Of a DNA stretch of 64,000 bases, positions 27,899 to 36,117 are shown in pieces. Each line of letters starts with the position of its first letter. The first letter of the stretch is position 1. The translations under genes and the position numbers were made by a program. Source of the stretch: Asticcacaulis sp. ZE23SCel15 (GTDB taxonomy: Bacteria; Pseudomonadota; Alphaproteobacteria; Caulobacterales; Caulobacteraceae); assembly GCF_030505395.1 (NCBI RefSeq), contig NZ_CP130044.1, positions 1,287,001 to 1,351,000 on the forward strand. Direction: 5' to 3'. Under the pieces are notes generated by a model. That model ran no database searches, was not told the DNA's origin, and saw only the letters and a program-made list of their open reading frames with translations.

Positions 27899-28171
27899 TT
27901 ATCTGGCATAGGCAAACCGCGCTATGCTGCCGTCCTCAGTCTGAACGGATTCTGTGAACATGGAAAGCGGCCTGACCCACAACCGTGCCTCTCCCGCCGT
28001 CTGGGCCTCTGGCGCGTACAGCACCATGATCTCTTCGGTTTCTGAGTGGGTGACGGTGCCGAACACGCTGTAATATTTGCCCTTATAGTGGCGGTAGCGG
28101 CCCGGCGTTATGGCGCTAGCGTAAAAATCCGCCGCAAACGGCTTACCCGTATCGAAAGCAGGAGCAGTCAT
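27899..28171 (-). CDS. DUF1653 family protein
   Basis: A 90-residue protein of the DUF1653 family. It shows the signature GRYRHYKGKYYSVFGTVTHS, an acidic strand EEIMVLY, and RLWVRPLSMFTESV, followed by RF. The family is small, soluble and of unknown function. It is divergent from thiD with 66 bp between the two starts, so they may share a control region. Confidence 0.85.
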   Translation of the reverse strand: MTAPAFDTGKPFAADFYASAITPGRYRHYKGKYYSVFGTVTHSETEEIMVLYAPEAQTAGEARLWVRPLSMFTESVQTEDGSIARFAYAR

Positions 28172-28237
28172 GATATATGTTACCTATATGAACCGGGGGG
28201 ATTATAGACAACGAAACTCAAAGTGAAGCCCTTAATC

Positions 28238-29020
28238 ATGCACCGCGTCCTTATTATCGCTGGCTCTGACCCCTCTGGTGGGGCGGGTATTCAGGCCGAT
28301 CTGAAAACCGTCACCTGTCTAGGCGCTTACGGCATGACGGCGATAACGGCGCTGACCGTACAAAATACGTTGGGGGTGACGGATGTGTTTCCCATCCCCG
28401 AAGAAGTTGTTGCCGCTCAGGCCATGGCCTGTATTGAAGACATTGGCGTTGATGCCGTCAAAACCGGTATGCTGGGCTCTATCGGCGTGGTCGAAACCGT
28501 GGCCAGCCTGCTGGATCTGGCAGGCAATGCGTTCCGCGTCATTGATCCGGTCATGGTGGCCAAGGGCGGTCACAGGCTTTTACCCGAAGCGGCGATCGAC
28601 GCCATCCGCCATCTGCTGATCCCGCGCGCCGATCTGTTGACGCCCAATGCGCCGGAAGCCGCTGTGCTGACCGGGATTGCCGTTGACACCCACGACGACC
28701 TGCAACGGGCGGGTGAAGCTCTGCTGAAAATGGGGGCCAAGGCGGTGCTGATGAAGGGCGGACATGTTGAGGGCGATATCGTCTGTGACCTGCTGATGAC
28801 CGGGAACCGCGTGGCGCGTTTTGAGGCTCAGCGCATTGAGACCCGCCATACTCATGGTACCGGCTGCACCCTGGCCAGTGCCTGTGCCGCGCTCTACCGT
28901 GAGGATATGGCCCTTGAGGGCATGGTGGATAAGGCGCGGGCCTATGTGCTGAATGCCATAAAGGCCGCCCCCGGTTTGGGGGGCGGCCATGGCCCATTGA
29001 AACATAACTGGGCGATATAA
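28238..29020 (+). CDS. thiD: hydroxymethylpyrimidine/phosphomethylpyrimidine kinase
   Basis: A 260-residue ribokinase-fold enzyme that phosphorylates HMP and HMP-P in thiamine biosynthesis. Recognisable parts are VLIIAGSDPSGGAGIQADLKT at the N-terminus (read in part), MTAITALTVQNTLGV, VIDPVMVAKGG, and the anion hole/catalytic region ETRHTHGTGCTLASA. I prefer ATG 28238; a GTG at 28223 in frame is possible. I see no TPP riboswitch in the short upstream gap. No other thi gene is nearby. Confidence 0.93.
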   Translation: MHRVLIIAGSDPSGGAGIQADLKTVTCLGAYGMTAITALTVQNTLGVTDVFPIPEEVVAAQAMACIEDIGVDAVKTGMLGSIGVVETVASLLDLAGNAFRVIDPVMVAKGGHRLLPEAAIDAIRHLLIPRADLLTPNAPEAAVLTGIAVDTHDDLQRAGEALLKMGAKAVLMKGGHVEGDIVCDLLMTGNRVARFEAQRIETRHTHGTGCTLASACAALYREDMALEGMVDKARAYVLNAIKAAPGLGGGHGPLKHNWAI

Positions 29021-29027
29021 TTTTTTG

Positions 29028-29072
29028 TCGCGCATTTTATCCAAAAACCGCTTCACACTTTTTGGAATGCGC
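29028..29072. repeat. dispersed alphaproteobacterial intergenic repeat, copy 2
   Basis: TCGCGCATTTTATCCAAAAACC...GCTTCACACTTTTTGGAATGCGC. A palindromic unit whose ends GCGCATT/AATGCGC are inverted. Nearly identical to the copy at 31468-31515. It lies between the convergent ends of thiD and the secreted-protein gene. Confidence 0.7.
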
Positions 29073-29077
29073 TTTGG

Positions 29078-29470
29078 TTAATATCTACGGCCATTATAGT
29101 CGCGGCTATTATAGGCAACCGCGCGCGACAGGTCCTGGGTGCGACGGTTGAGGATTTGCATCTCACGCCCGTCGATGCCACGGCCTGAGCGTTCAAACTG
29201 ATGCGACAGGCGCTCAAGGTCGCGCAGTTCGGCCCGCAGGCGGTATTCTTCGCGACGGCTCAGATTGCCGTGGCGCGCGCCGCGATCGATTTGGCGATCC
29301 AGTTGATCAAGGCGGTAATCGATACGGTCGTCGCGGTGATCACGACGGTCTTCACGGTGGTCGTACCGGTTGTGATCATAGCGGTTATCAGCCATAGCCG
29401 GAACCGAGGCGGCGGCCATACCCGCGCAAGCAAACGCGGCAATGGCAAAAGTTTTCATCGAGGTTTTCAT
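29078..29470 (-). CDS. secreted charge-rich protein, paralogue A
   Basis: A 130-residue protein with a Sec signal peptide (MKTSMKTFAIAAFACAGMAAASVPAMA). The mature part is rich in Asp, Arg, His and Tyr (DRRDHRDDRIDYRLDQLD), then helical (LSRREEYRLRAELRDLERLS, FERSGRGIDGREMQILNRR). It is clearly paralogous to the protein at 29727-30083: both share the RLDxLDxxIDRG, Lxx.E..RLR.ELRD.E.LS.zFERSGRG and VAYN blocks. Probably periplasmic; function unknown. AGGAG precedes the start. The promoter region is also duplicated. Confidence 0.8.
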   Translation of the reverse strand: MKTSMKTFAIAAFACAGMAAASVPAMADNRYDHNRYDHREDRRDHRDDRIDYRLDQLDRQIDRGARHGNLSRREEYRLRAELRDLERLSHQFERSGRGIDGREMQILNRRTQDLSRAVAYNSRDYNGRRY

Positions 29471-29546
29471 TTTACGTCTCCTGTTGTGGGTGGGCGCTGT
29501 CTCTCAGCGTTGACATCATTTAAGCACCCGCCACCTGAGCCGATCC

Positions 29547-29573
29547 TGAACGGTGCGGTTCATATTCAGTTCA
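29547..29573 (-). promoter_or_regulatory. 11-bp-phased operator upstream of paralogue A
   Basis: Half-sites TGAAC (29547), GTTCA (29558) and GTTCA (29569) are spaced exactly 11 bp apart, one helical turn, so they lie on one DNA face. The same arrangement, with the same flanking GGCTCAGG and CAACGCTGAGA blocks on the minus strand, occurs before paralogue B. It lies 77-103 bp before the start codon. A binding site for a dimeric or tandem regulator such as an OmpR-family protein is the likely reading. Confidence 0.65.
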
Positions 29574-29607
29574 GTGAGATGAACGGCGGCGGGCTTTAGG
29601 CATAAAA

Positions 29608-29630
29608 AAAACCTCCCGAAGGAGGTTTTT
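29608..29630 (-). terminator. terminator after secreted paralogue B
   Basis: The hairpin AAAACCTCC-CGAA-GGAGGTTTT is flanked by A and T runs on both sides, so it works in either direction. It separates paralogue B from the promoter of paralogue A. Confidence 0.85.
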
Positions 29631-29726
29631 GGTGGAGGTTTTTTTGGTTGGCTTATCTGCGCGGGCCGTGGGGATAAGGGACGGGCGACCCGCGCAGATT
29701 AAGGGCCAGATTCAGATCGTCAGAGC

Positions 29727-30083
29727 CTAGAAGCGGCGGGTCTGACGGTCGTGGTTGTTGTACGCGACTTTTTGCGACAAACGATCAATGCGTGAGGTCA
29801 GGATGTTCATTTCCTGACGGTCATAACCGCGGCCGGAACGCTCAAACTTGTTCGACAGCTTTTCGATGTCGCGTAATTCGTTGCGTAGGCGGCTGGCTTC
29901 GTTACGGTTCAGTTCGCGGGTGCGGACACCACGGTCAATACGTTCATCAAGCGTATCGAGGCGGCGCTCGACGCTGTTTTCGCGAACGTGCGAACGGGGC
30001 GAGTCGGCCAAAGCGGCGGTAGAGGCGGCGCCCATCGACAGGGCAACCAGGGCAGCGGCGGTAAAGGTCTTGATCGTTTTCAT
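29727..30083 (-). CDS. secreted charge-rich protein, paralogue B
   Basis: A 118-residue protein with a Sec signal peptide (MKTIKTFTAAALVALSMGAASTAALA) and a short highly charged mature part (RLDTLDERIDRGVRTRELNR, ELRDIEKLSNKFERSGRGYD). Tandem paralogue of the gene at 29078-29470, with its own ribosome site (AAGGAG), conserved promoter and terminator, so each copy is transcribed separately. Periplasmic location is predicted; no enzymatic motif is seen. The repeated charged helices could bind nucleic acid, LPS or peptidoglycan; nothing in the sequence decides this. Confidence 0.8.
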   Translation of the reverse strand: MKTIKTFTAAALVALSMGAASTAALADSPRSHVRENSVERRLDTLDERIDRGVRTRELNRNEASRLRNELRDIEKLSNKFERSGRGYDRQEMNILTSRIDRLSQKVAYNNHDRQTRRF

Positions 30084-30162
30084 AACTTGGCTCTCCTTAA
30101 AAAAGTTCAGCGCTTAATCTCAGCGTTGAAGCCATATAAACATACCGCCCCTGAGCCGAACC

Positions 30163-30189
30163 TGAACGGTGGGGTTCATCTTCGGTTCA
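30163..30189 (-). promoter_or_regulatory. 11-bp-phased operator upstream of paralogue B
   Basis: TGAAC (30163), GTTCA (30174) and GTTCA (30185) repeat at exact 11-bp steps, as in front of paralogue A, 80-106 bp before the start. Downstream blocks on the minus strand are also conserved (GGCTCAGG, a TTA-rich -10-like stretch, CAACGCTGAGA). Confidence 0.65.
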
Positions 30190-30283
30190 TGAGCGTAAAT
30201 GATTTTGGGATAAGACCTCTTGTGTTTGGCGGGCTTTGGTCGCAAAAGGCGCTCACCGTTTTTATACATCCGGGGTGCCCTCG

Positions 30284-31444
30284 ATGACCGCCAAACCTGC
30301 CCGCTTTACCGAAAGACCGTGGTTCTCCTCCGGCCCGACCGCCAAGCGTCCCGGCTGGACGCCGCAGGCCTTAAGTGCCGCGCCGGTCGGACGCTCAAAT
30401 CGGTCAAAAGTTACAGTCGGGCGGATCAAGGAAGCGCTGGAACTGACCCGCGATATCTTAGGCATACCCGCTGACTATCAGGTCTTCATGACCCCGGCCT
30501 CGGATACCGGCGCGTTCGAAGCGGCGATGTGGAATCTGCTGGGACTGCGCAAAGTTCAGGTGGTCGCCTTTGAAAACTTTGGGCAATTGTGGGCCGATGA
30601 TGCCGTAAAGCATCTGAAACTGGATGCCGAGGTTTTGTCGGCACCTTACGGTCAGTTACCGGATCTGAGCCGGATCGACCCGGAGGCCGATCTGATCTTT
30701 CCGTGGAACGGAACCACGTCGGGCGTCAAGGTGCCGGACGCCTCGTTCATTAGCGGCGACCATCAGGGGCTGGTGCTGTGCGATGCGACGTCAGCGGCGT
30801 TCTGCATGGATTTGCCGTGGGCAAAGCTCGATGTCACGACCTTTTCCTTTCAAAAGGCGCTGGGCGGCGAAGCCGGCATTGGTGTGCTGATCCTGTCACC
30901 GAAGGCGGTAGACCGGCTCAACAGCTTTGATCCGGGACGGGCGATCCCCAAGGTCATCCGCCTGCGCAAAGGTGATGCTGCCGACATGACTATTCTGGGC
31001 GGCGATGCCATCAACACCTATTCGTTTCTGGTCATCGAAGACTATCTCGATGCCTTGAAATGGGGCCTGCGCGAAGGCGGGTTAGAGGGACTGATTGCCC
31101 GCTGCGAGCAGAATTTCAACTATCTGCAGGAATGGGTTGAGGCGACGCCGTGGATCGATTTTGTGGCGGAAAAGGTTGAGACCCGCTCCACCACCTCGGT
31201 GTGCCTGAAGTTTGTGGATCCGGTCATTGTCGCGCAACCGGCCGACCTGCAGGCCAAGCTGGCAGCTAAAATCAATGCGTTGCTGGAAACTGAAGGGGTC
31301 GCTTACGATATCACCGGCTACCGCGCCGCCCCTCCGGGCCTGCGTATCTGGTGCGGCTGCACGGTCGATGCCGATGACATTTGCGCCCTGCTGCCATGGC
31401 TGGAGTGGGCCTATGCCGAAGCGCTGGAACACATCTCGGTATAA
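30284..31444 (+). CDS. serC: phosphoserine aminotransferase
   Basis: A 386-residue PLP enzyme converting 3-phosphohydroxypyruvate to phosphoserine (serine and, through 4-phosphohydroxythreonine, pyridoxal synthesis). The cofactor lysine is K191 in TFSFQKALGG; other family stretches are RFTERPWFSSGPTAKRPGW, MTPASDTGAFEAAMW and RIWCGCTVDADD. It belongs to the long alphaproteobacterial type (about 385-390 residues). ATG 30284 gives the canonical N-terminus; the frame is open upstream without similarity. serA, often next to serC in this class, is not here. Confidence 0.95.
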   Translation: MTAKPARFTERPWFSSGPTAKRPGWTPQALSAAPVGRSNRSKVTVGRIKEALELTRDILGIPADYQVFMTPASDTGAFEAAMWNLLGLRKVQVVAFENFGQLWADDAVKHLKLDAEVLSAPYGQLPDLSRIDPEADLIFPWNGTTSGVKVPDASFISGDHQGLVLCDATSAAFCMDLPWAKLDVTTFSFQKALGGEAGIGVLILSPKAVDRLNSFDPGRAIPKVIRLRKGDAADMTILGGDAINTYSFLVIEDYLDALKWGLREGGLEGLIARCEQNFNYLQEWVEATPWIDFVAEKVETRSTTSVCLKFVDPVIVAQPADLQAKLAAKINALLETEGVAYDITGYRAAPPGLRIWCGCTVDADDICALLPWLEWAYAEALEHISV

Positions 31445-31467
31445 TCGCGATGTGTTCCAATTTTTTT

Positions 31468-31515
31468 GACGCGCATTTACATCCGAAAAACCGCTTCACA
31501 CTTTTCGGAATGCGC
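31468..31515. repeat. dispersed alphaproteobacterial intergenic repeat, copy 3
   Basis: GACGCGCATTTACATCCGAAAA...CGCTTCACACTTTTCGGAATGCGC. It is enclosed by a perfect 9-bp inverted repeat GTTCCAATT (31454-31462) / AATTGGAAC (31522-31530), which extends the palindrome to about 77 bp. Lies after serC. Confidence 0.75.
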
Positions 31516-31646
31516 TATGACAATTGGAACTGTCTGTAGCCTAAACAGCGCAGGGGCGGCGAAATCTTGCTGGTTTGGGGTAGAGCTATGGCGTCAATGC
31601 CCCAATCAGGTGATAAGTGCGCGGCTGTATTTCAGGGAATCATTTC

Positions 31647-32267
31647 ATGATTAAATCGGGTTTTATTGGCGCATTGGCTTTAGGTGTGGTGGCATCGGTT
31701 GCCGGATCGGCCTCGGCGGGTGAAATCTACGGCGGAGCCTATGCCCATGACGTGACCTTTCTGGGTGAAGCGCTCGGCATCGGGGCGGCGGGCCGCGAAG
31801 GCGGGGCCGATATTGAGCTCGGCTGGCGTTCGGACAAAAAAGAAACCTGGGATTTTTTACGTCACCCCAGCGTCTATGTGATGGCGGCGGTCAACACTCA
31901 GGGCGATTCCAGCCATATCGCCACGGGCCTGACCTGGAAGGTCAATTTCGGGGAGACGAAAAAGTGGTTTGTGCGTCCAGGTTTTGGGCTGGCCTATACC
32001 GATGGCTATGATGAGCTGCCGGACTTTCGCACACCGGGCCTGTCGCAGGAAGAAATCGCCCGCAGGGTCGCCATGCGTGACGACCATATCGAATTTGGCT
32101 CTAAGTTTCTGTTTCAACCCAATATTGCGCTCGGCTATGACCTGAGCGAGCGCACCTCGATCGAACTGGCCTATATCCATCTGTCGAATGGTCAGATTCT
32201 GGGGCAGGGCAAGAACCAAGGCCTTGATGATCTGGGGCTGCGCGTCAGCTATAAACTCGGCAACTAA
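31647..32267 (+). CDS. lipid A 3-O-deacylase (PagL-like acyloxyacyl hydrolase)
   Basis: A 206-residue outer-membrane beta-barrel with a Sec signal peptide (about residues 1-24, ending ASAG). PagL enzymes remove the 3-O acyl chain of lipid A. The family's catalytic His-x-Ser appears as H178-L-S180-N-G, followed by NQGLDDLGLRVSY at the C-terminus, which ends in alternating barrel residues. ATG 31647 follows AGGGA and gives a proper signal peptide. A strong terminator follows. It modifies the LPS that other genes in the window help to build. Confidence 0.85.
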   Translation: MIKSGFIGALALGVVASVAGSASAGEIYGGAYAHDVTFLGEALGIGAAGREGGADIELGWRSDKKETWDFLRHPSVYVMAAVNTQGDSSHIATGLTWKVNFGETKKWFVRPGFGLAYTDGYDELPDFRTPGLSQEEIARRVAMRDDHIEFGSKFLFQPNIALGYDLSERTSIELAYIHLSNGQILGQGKNQGLDDLGLRVSYKLGN

Positions 32268-32310
32268 AGCGGCGTAGCCACCGCCCGGCGAGGGACTAAA
32301 ATAAGTTCAG

Positions 32311-32348
32311 AACCCATATTGTTTCCGTTGAAACGATATGGGTTTTTT
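32311..32348 (+). terminator. terminator of the deacylase gene
   Basis: A long stem, AACCCATAT...GTTTC-CGTT-GAAAC...ATATGGGTT, is followed by TTTTTT. Confidence 0.9.
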
Positions 32349-32447
32349 GTGCGCCGAAACCGCACAGGACCAAAAAGTCCGTTACATCCGGTTAAACCGC
32401 AGATGTGAACCAGTTTGCGGTTTCAATGTCGGGCTTAATGGTCTAAA

Positions 32448-32503
32448 GCGCATGCCGAAAAGTGTGAGCGGTTTTCTGGCCCAAGACGAAGATGAAATGC
32501 GCG
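32448..32503. repeat. dispersed alphaproteobacterial intergenic repeat, copy 4 (reverse orientation)
   Basis: GCGCATGCCGAAAAGTGTGA...GCGGTTTTC...GAAATGCGCG is the reverse complement type of the copies at 29028 and 31468, with a longer middle. Confidence 0.7.
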
Positions 32504-32542
32504 TTTGAGTTCAAAGCCTGCAACCGCTTGAATTATGTATGT

Positions 32543-32585
32543 GCCCGCACCGGATAGCTTTCGACGCTCTCCGGCGGGCTTTTTT
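32543..32585 (+). promoter_or_regulatory. candidate transcription attenuator before purA
   Basis: GCCCG-CA-CCGGA (32543-32554) pairs with TCCGG-CGGGC (32570-32579) and is followed by six T (32580-32585), the form of an intrinsic terminator. Only two bases separate the T-run from the purA Shine-Dalgarno GGAGA (32588-32592). A terminator this close to the start can hardly belong to another gene, so read-through control of purA is a reasonable guess. Confidence 0.55.
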
Positions 32586-32601
32586 GCGGAGAACGTGAAC
32601 C

Positions 32602-33891
32602 TTGGCCAATGTGACCGTTGTGGGCGCCCAGTGGGGCGACGAAGGTAAGGGTAAGCTGGTTGACTGGCTGTCCAATCGCGCCGATGTGGTTGTGCGCTTT
32701 CAGGGCGGTCACAATGCCGGTCATACCTTGGTGGTCGATGGTAAGGTCTATAAACTGTCACTCCTGCCGTCCGGCGTGGTGCAGGGTAAGCTGTCAGTCA
32801 TCGGCAATGGCGTGGTCGTTGATCCGTGGGCACTGTTTGATGAAATCGCCCGTGTTGAGGCGCAAGGGTTAAGCATCACCAACGACTTGCTGGTGCTGGC
32901 CGACAACGCCTGTTTGATCCTGCCGATCCATCGCGAACTGGATGCCGCCCGCGAAGCCGCGGCGGGCGCTGCCAAGATAGGTACGACCGGACGTGGTATC
33001 GGCCCGGCCTATGAGGACAAGGTCGGTCGCCGCGCCATCCGCGTCGGTGACCTTGAGGATTTTGAGGCGCTGGATGCGAAGCTTGATCGTCTGCTGACCC
33101 ACCACAATGCTCTGCGTCGCGGGCTTGATCTGGCCGAGGTCAATAAGGCGGAACTGCTGGCGGCCCTGAAAGAGATCGCGCCGCGTCTGCTGTCGTTCGC
33201 CAAGCCGGTCTGGTACGTGCTCGATAAGGCCAAGCAGGACGGCAAGCGTATCCTGTTCGAAGGCGCCCAAGGCGCGCTTTTGGATATCGACCACGGCACC
33301 TATCCGTTTGTGACCTCTTCTAATACGGTCGCGGGGCAGGCGGCAGCGGGTTCCGGCATGGGCCCGCGCTCGGCCGGCTATGTGCTGGGCATCCTCAAGG
33401 CCTATACTACCCGCGTCGGCTCCGGCCCGTTCCCGACCGAACTTTTCGATGACATCGGTGAGCGCATTGGCCGGGTCGGTCATGAATTCGGCACCGTCAC
33501 GGGCCGCGCCCGTCGCTGTGGCTGGCTAGACGCCGTGCTGGCGCGCCAATCCATTGCCATCAACGGCATCGACGGCATTGCCCTGACCAAGCTCGACGTG
33601 CTGGACGGGATCGAGACCCTGAAAATCTGCGTCGGCTATAAACTGAACGGCGAAGTCATCGATTATCTGCCGTCGGGCATCAAGGCCCAGAGCGTGATCG
33701 AGCCGGTCTATGAAGACTTAGAGGGCTGGTCGGAATCGACCCAAGGGGCGCGCTCTTGGAAAGACCTGCCCGGTAATGCGGTCAAATATGTCCGCCGGAT
33801 CGAGGAGCTGATCGGGGCGCCGGTGGCCCTGCTGTCGACTTCGCCTGAGCGCGAAGACACCATTTTGATGCGTGATCCGTTTCAGGATTAA
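32602..33891 (+). CDS. purA: adenylosuccinate synthetase
   Basis: A 429-residue enzyme joining IMP and aspartate with GTP, the committed step to AMP. It has the phosphate-binding loop [14 protein letters not shown], then [22 protein letters not shown] and [11 protein letters not shown]-type regions, and the C-terminal STSPERED. It starts at TTG 32602, the first codon of the family-typical [15 protein letters not shown], 9 nt after GGAGA. The weak start codon and the hairpin upstream fit controlled expression. Confidence 0.97.
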   Translation: MANVTVVGAQWGDEGKGKLVDWLSNRADVVVRFQGGHNAGHTLVVDGKVYKLSLLPSGVVQGKLSVIGNGVVVDPWALFDEIARVEAQGLSITNDLLVLADNACLILPIHRELDAAREAAAGAAKIGTTGRGIGPAYEDKVGRRAIRVGDLEDFEALDAKLDRLLTHHNALRRGLDLAEVNKAELLAALKEIAPRLLSFAKPVWYVLDKAKQDGKRILFEGAQGALLDIDHGTYPFVTSSNTVAGQAAAGSGMGPRSAGYVLGILKAYTTRVGSGPFPTELFDDIGERIGRVGHEFGTVTGRARRCGWLDAVLARQSIAINGIDGIALTKLDVLDGIETLKICVGYKLNGEVIDYLPSGIKAQSVIEPVYEDLEGWSESTQGARSWKDLPGNAVKYVRRIEELIGAPVALLSTSPEREDTILMRDPFQD

Positions 33892-33900
33892 ACCTGACTA

Positions 33901-33939
33901 AAAGAAAAAGGCCCTCAGAGATGAGGGCCTTTTTCTTTT
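33901..33939 (+). terminator. terminator of purA
   Basis: The near-perfect stem AAAGAAAAAGGCCCTCA-GAGA-TGAGGGCCTTTTTCTTT has a T-run on the plus strand. Confidence 0.95.
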
Positions 33940-34017
33940 CAAAGACAGCGCTGGCATAAAATCTATTTTTACTAATAAGGCTTAGAGTGCCGTCATATTC
34001 ACTGCGGCTGGAACACT

Positions 34018-34815
34018 GTGTTTTCTCTCGACCCAAAGCTCGAAGCCAAAATTAAGCCCCACGTCAAGCGGGTGCTGGTGCTGGAAAGCAACCAGGCCTA
34101 TGCGCGTATCCTCACGGATATGCTGCGGGTCCTGGGGACTGAGAAAACGATCGTTGAGACCGATGACCGGCGCGCCATGATGATCTGCGAAGACATGGAC
34201 CCTCAGTTAATCTTTTGCGATCTTCGGGCGCAAAACCTTGAGGGCGCCAAGTTCGTCACGGCCGTGCGCCGGTCGGACATGAAATGCCGCAAGATCCCGA
34301 TCATCATGATGGCGTCGAACGACTTACCGGAAACGCTGAAAGAAGCGCGCGACTGCGGCGCCGACGAGATCATGAAAAAGCCGTTCGCGTCAGGCGATTT
34401 GCTGAAACGGCTTGAACATGCCGTCACAAAGTCGCCACCGTGGATTGAGGCGGTTATGTATGTTGGCCCGGATCGCCGGCGCTTTAACTCCGGGGCCGGG
34501 CCGCGTAAACGCGCGCCGGATAATATGTCCGACGGGATGAAGCGGATTGAGCAAAGCGTGCGAATTTTGCGCGCTGCCGCCGATCAGTTCGATGTTGACC
34601 GTAAACAGGCCAACCGCGCGATCGTGGCCCAGCTCGAAGTCTTGGTCCCGGCGTGCAAGGCGATCAGTGATCCCGGCTTTAAGAGCGCGGTGACGGAAAT
34701 TTTTATGGCCTATAAGGGCGGCACGCTGAGCGGCGATAGCTTGCGCGGGCCGGTGGCGACACTGGCAAAACTGTTCCGCATCGATGACCCGCCCAAAAGC
34801 GAAGCGGTCGCGTAA
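34018..34815 (+). CDS. response regulator receiver protein with C-terminal helical extension
   Basis: A 265-residue protein starting at GTG 34018. The receiver domain (about residues 15-135) has the phosphoacceptor Asp68 (LIFCDLRA), a Ser/Thr switch residue (MMAS100) and the conserved Lys in IMKKPF. The second half contains YVGPDRRRFN and a helical stretch without any DNA-binding domain that I recognise. That points to a protein-protein output. No histidine kinase is adjacent. Separately transcribed: terminators lie on both sides. Confidence 0.88.
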   Translation: MFSLDPKLEAKIKPHVKRVLVLESNQAYARILTDMLRVLGTEKTIVETDDRRAMMICEDMDPQLIFCDLRAQNLEGAKFVTAVRRSDMKCRKIPIIMMASNDLPETLKEARDCGADEIMKKPFASGDLLKRLEHAVTKSPPWIEAVMYVGPDRRRFNSGAGPRKRAPDNMSDGMKRIEQSVRILRAAADQFDVDRKQANRAIVAQLEVLVPACKAISDPGFKSAVTEIFMAYKGGTLSGDSLRGPVATLAKLFRIDDPPKSEAVA

Positions 34816-34821
34816 ACACAG

Positions 34822-34850
34822 AAAAGCCCGGAGATGTCTCCGGGCTTTTG
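34822..34850. terminator. bidirectional terminator between the receiver gene and rpoH
   Basis: AAAAGCCCGGAGA-TG-TCTCCGGGCTTTT. A symmetric stem flanked by A and T runs serves the convergent genes. Confidence 0.92.
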
Positions 34851-34864
34851 TTTTATCGAGATAT

Positions 34865-35821
34865 TTAGGCCAGTTGTTGTGAGCGGGCCGCTTCCATCAT
34901 CGCTTTTTGCAGTTTTTCAAACGCGCGGACCTCGATCTGGCGGACGCGCTCACGCGACACCCCAAACCGTTCCGCCAGTTCCTCAAGCGTTATCGGCTGA
35001 TCCTTAAGACGGCGGGCCGTCAGGATTTCGCGCTCACGATCGTTCAGTTCACCCATAGCTTCTTCGAGCAGGCCCATGCGCAGGCCATGTTCTTCGGAAT
35101 CAGCCAGCACGGTTTCCTGACTGACCTGTTTGTCGTCGACCAGCCAGTCCTGCCATTCTAAGTCGCCTTCGGCGGCACGCAGCGGGGCATTCAGCGAAGA
35201 ATCGGGCGACGACATGCGACGGTTCATGCTGATCACGTCATCCTTCGATACGCCCAGCTTGGTGGCGATCTGCTCGACCTGATCGAACTTCAGGTCGCCG
35301 TCTTCGAGGGCGGAGATTTCGGACTTCACCTTGCGCAGATTGAAGAACAGCTTCTTTTGCGCGGCGGTGGTGCCCATTTTGACCAGCGACCAAGACCGCA
35401 GGACATATTCCTGGATCGAGGCCTTGATCCACCACATGGCATAGGTCGCAAGTCTGAAACCGCGATCGGGATCGAACTTCTTGACCGCCTGCATCAGGCC
35501 GACATTGCCTTCACTGATGACTTCGCCCATCGGCAAGCCATAGCCGCGATAGCCCATGGCGATCTTGGCCACCAGACGTAAGTGCGAGGTCACCAGCCGG
35601 TGCGCCGATTTGGAATCCTGATGCTCCTGCCAGCTTTTGGCCAGCATGAACTCTTCGTCCTTGGCCAGCATCGGGAATTTGCGAATCTCGGACAGGTAAC
35701 GGTTCAGGCCGCCATCGGGTGACAGTACCGATGGGTTTGGAATAGCTACGGAAGTGCTCATCTGCGTATCCTTGACCGGCCCGTCGCCATAGGTGATCTG
35801 GGCCTCGTTTGTGTCTGCCAT
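34865..35821 (-). CDS. rpoH: RNA polymerase sigma-32 (heat shock)
   Basis: A 318-residue sigma factor. Regions 1.2-2.4 are recognisable (NRYLSEIRKFPMLAKDEEF, GLMQAVKKFDPDRGFRLATYAMWWI), the RpoH-specific box QKKLFFNLR is present, and region 4.2 is an intact helix-turn-helix (ITLEELAERFGVSRERVRQI). It directs heat-shock transcription. Two starts have good ribosome sites: ATG 35821 (AGGAC upstream) and ATG 35761 (AAGGA upstream). The shorter form agrees better with the usual length of RpoH N-termini, so 35761 is a real alternative. Confidence 0.95.
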   Translation of the reverse strand: MADTNEAQITYGDGPVKDTQMSTSVAIPNPSVLSPDGGLNRYLSEIRKFPMLAKDEEFMLAKSWQEHQDSKSAHRLVTSHLRLVAKIAMGYRGYGLPMGEVISEGNVGLMQAVKKFDPDRGFRLATYAMWWIKASIQEYVLRSWSLVKMGTTAAQKKLFFNLRKVKSEISALEDGDLKFDQVEQIATKLGVSKDDVISMNRRMSSPDSSLNAPLRAAEGDLEWQDWLVDDKQVSQETVLADSEEHGLRMGLLEEAMGELNDREREILTARRLKDQPITLEELAERFGVSRERVRQIEVRAFEKLQKAMMEAARSQQLA

Positions 35822-36117
35822 GATGCGTGTCCTATAAAGCCAGCCCCCGGTAATGGCCTTGGTTATATAGGAACCTCGCGGCAATTACATGGCGTGCATC
35901 AGAAGATACGATCAATGATCAAATCCAGATGTAGGTATCGGCTAAATGAATTAAAAGGGGTAATCCCCGCAATGAGGAATTATTTTTATGCGAAGCTGCA
36001 TAAAATAGAAATTAAGGGGCGAAAGTCATCGGCTTAAGGTAGGTATCGTCCGTAATCTCCACATCTTATACGATAAAAAGTCGATGCATAACAGGTGTTT
36101 TCAGCTTTATGGCCCGA
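35822..36117. other. A/T-rich gap upstream of rpoH
   Basis: Almost 300 bp without a gene between the convergent-side end of rluD and the rpoH start. It should hold the rpoH promoters and possibly a leader. GTAGGTATCG occurs twice (35931 and 36039) as a direct repeat about 108 bp apart. I cannot assign a specific promoter with confidence. Confidence 0.5.

Larger units (their letters stand above)
32268..32601. other. non-coding stretch between pagL-like gene and purA
   Basis: No gene is visible. It holds the terminator of the deacylase gene (32311-32348), a dispersed repeat copy (32448-32503), and a second terminator-like hairpin placed directly before the purA ribosome site (32543-32585). A short transcript starting between the two hairpins is possible. 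Confidence 0.7.

Noticed and set aside
28172-28237. TPP riboswitch before thiD
   Set aside because: The gap is too short and lacks the conserved CTGAGA and ACCTGATCTGG-type elements.
28964-28989. GGCCGCCCCC...GGGGGGCGGCC stem at the end of thiD
   Set aside because: It lies within coding sequence, has no T-run and is explained by Ala/Gly codons.
32349-32601. Known riboswitch class upstream of purA
   Set aside because: I could not match any riboswitch core that I know; only the terminator-like hairpin is supported, so no class is claimed.
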